A stretch of DNA of 64,000 nucleotides from Acinetobacter colistiniresistens (GTDB lineage: Bacteria; Pseudomonadota; Gammaproteobacteria; Pseudomonadales; Moraxellaceae): the NCBI RefSeq assembly GCF_000413935.1, contig NZ_KE340379.1, forward strand, positions 326,158 through 390,157, given 5' to 3'. The notes under the pieces are model-generated. The model had not been told where the DNA came from. It ran no database searches and saw only the letters and a list, made by a program, of their open reading frames with translations. The position numbers and the translations under genes are program-made. Shown here piece by piece: positions 63,399-64,000 of this stretch (its first letter is position 1; the number at the start of each line of letters is the position of its first letter).

Positions 63399-63774
63399 TT
63401 TCACTCCGTATCCTTGAAGTACTTATCGTTATTCACAAATACATGATTTGTTGCTTAAGTATATTCATGTATAAGCTAACATGTATATGTATATACAATT
63501 TGGATTAATAATAAGCAAGTCTTTTGTACAAAGCGTGGAATGAATAAGCGCTTATAGGTGAATGTGAATGCACCAAATATATGGCTGTTAAAAAGATTGG
63601 CATTTAGCTCGTATATAATGAGTCTTGTTTCATGCTTCATCTCTCCATTTTTCATGAAAACTTATACATTTAGAAACGTGTAAGATTTGCAGATATGTTA
63701 GAATCTGCATCATTCTTCTGATTAAAATCGTCTACCCGATGGGTGGATAGAGTATTATTTTGAGTCAATCTCAT
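63399..63774. other. 376-bp divergent region between NCS1 permease and kdsD
   Basis: AT-rich; contains the GTATAT...ATATAC dyad noted separately. TGCAGAT/ATCTGCA (around 63690-63712) can form a small hairpin in the kdsD leader. No coding frame. Confidence 0.4.
63483..63498 (-). promoter_or_regulatory. possible operator upstream of NCS1 permease
   Basis: TATATGTATATACAAT region: GTATAT/ATATAC dyad about 85 bases upstream of the permease ATG, resembling GntR-type sites. AT-rich context lowers confidence. Confidence 0.3.
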
Positions 63775-64000
63775 ATGTCACAAGCCATAGATTTCCAAAA
63801 AAGCGCATTAGAAACTTTGCGTGTCGAACAACAAGCAATTGAAGTTCTTGCTGCACAAATCGATGAGCGTTTTGATGTTGCATGTGAAATCCTTTTGCAA
63901 TGCAAGGGACGTGTCGTCATTACAGGCATGGGCAAGTCTGGTCATATTGGTCGTAAAATGGCGGCTACCTTTGCATCGACGGGAACACCATCTTTCTTTA
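63775..64000 (+). CDS. kdsD: D-arabinose-5-phosphate isomerase, 5' part (runs off window)
   Basis: The first 75 codons of a SIS-domain isomerase that converts ribulose-5-phosphate to arabinose-5-phosphate for Kdo and LPS/LOS synthesis. VVITGMGKSGHIGRKMAATF ASTGTPSFF is the SIS signature of KdsD/GutQ. ATG at 63775 is preferred; an in-frame TTG 15 bases upstream is possible. The CBS pair expected downstream is outside the window. Confidence 0.92.
   Translation, partial: MSQAIDFQKSALETLRVEQQAIEVLAAQIDERFDVACEILLQCKGRVVITGMGKSGHIGRKMAATFASTGTPSFF

Overview
This window looks like chromosomal DNA of an Acinetobacter (Moraxellaceae, Gammaproteobacteria). The reasons are the moderately AT-rich composition, the gene order rubA-rubB-estB-oxyR described from Acinetobacter ADP1, a protein resembling the Acinetobacter A1S_2505 family, a long isocitrate lyase of the Pseudomonas/Acinetobacter type, and many small proteins I can only describe as Acinetobacter-like orphans. 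Most of the window is housekeeping. There is no prophage, CRISPR array, rRNA operon or intact insertion sequence.

Layout. 1-4.1 kb: 3' part of an M1 aminopeptidase, a cystine symporter and a lone trpG-type amidotransferase. 4.4-6.2 kb: glnA behind two NtrC-like sites and a sigma-54 promoter. 6.2-8 kb: a 280-bp miniature or decayed transposable element abutting ubiC-ubiA, the first two steps of ubiquinone synthesis. 8-14.4 kb: a lipoprotein hydrolase, small proteins, two identical tRNA-Asn genes around a small exported protein, a hotdog thioesterase, a GFA-domain protein, aspC and a 59-aa basic protein. 14.4-21 kb: an A1S_2505-like protein, a very AT-rich acyltransferase (likely acquired), uvrB, a lipocalin, a RarD-like transporter and a small membrane protein. 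21.4-31 kb: an N-terminally extended GAPDH, two coupled membrane-anchored beta-repeat proteins, an unrecognised protein, obgE-proB, a DUF1615 lipoprotein with a HAD phosphatase, and dusB.

31-41.5 kb: the rubA-rubB-estB-oxyR operon (electron supply for alkane hydroxylase plus peroxide response), an SRPBCC protein, lysS, a Wzi-like outer-membrane protein, and cysD-cysN for sulfate activation. A 32-aa reading frame is coupled to cysD, and CysN ends in what looks like a dead APS kinase. 41.6-53.6 kb: orphan proteins, a DMT exporter, a CorC-type protein, a LysR regulator divergent from aceA, Fe-SOD and Mn-SOD genes (the latter behind a Fur-box-like site), a Nif3-like protein and a DegS-type protease. 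53.8-64 kb: a 44-aa membrane protein overlapping an MFS gene, an OmpW-family porin, map, rpsB (with a structured leader) and tsf, an NlpE-like lipoprotein, a zinc-free L36 paralogue behind a Zur-box-like site, tRNA-Gly, cysS, an NCS1 permease and the 5' end of kdsD.

Two themes recur. Metal and nutrient switching shows in NtrC/sigma-54 for nitrogen, Fur for sodA and Zur for the spare L36. Translational coupling through short reading frames shows at cysD, the MFS-44-aa pair and the beta-repeat pair. Start codons were moved from the longest open frame wherever a better ribosome binding site or family length argued for it. All similarity statements are from reading the sequence; no database search was run.
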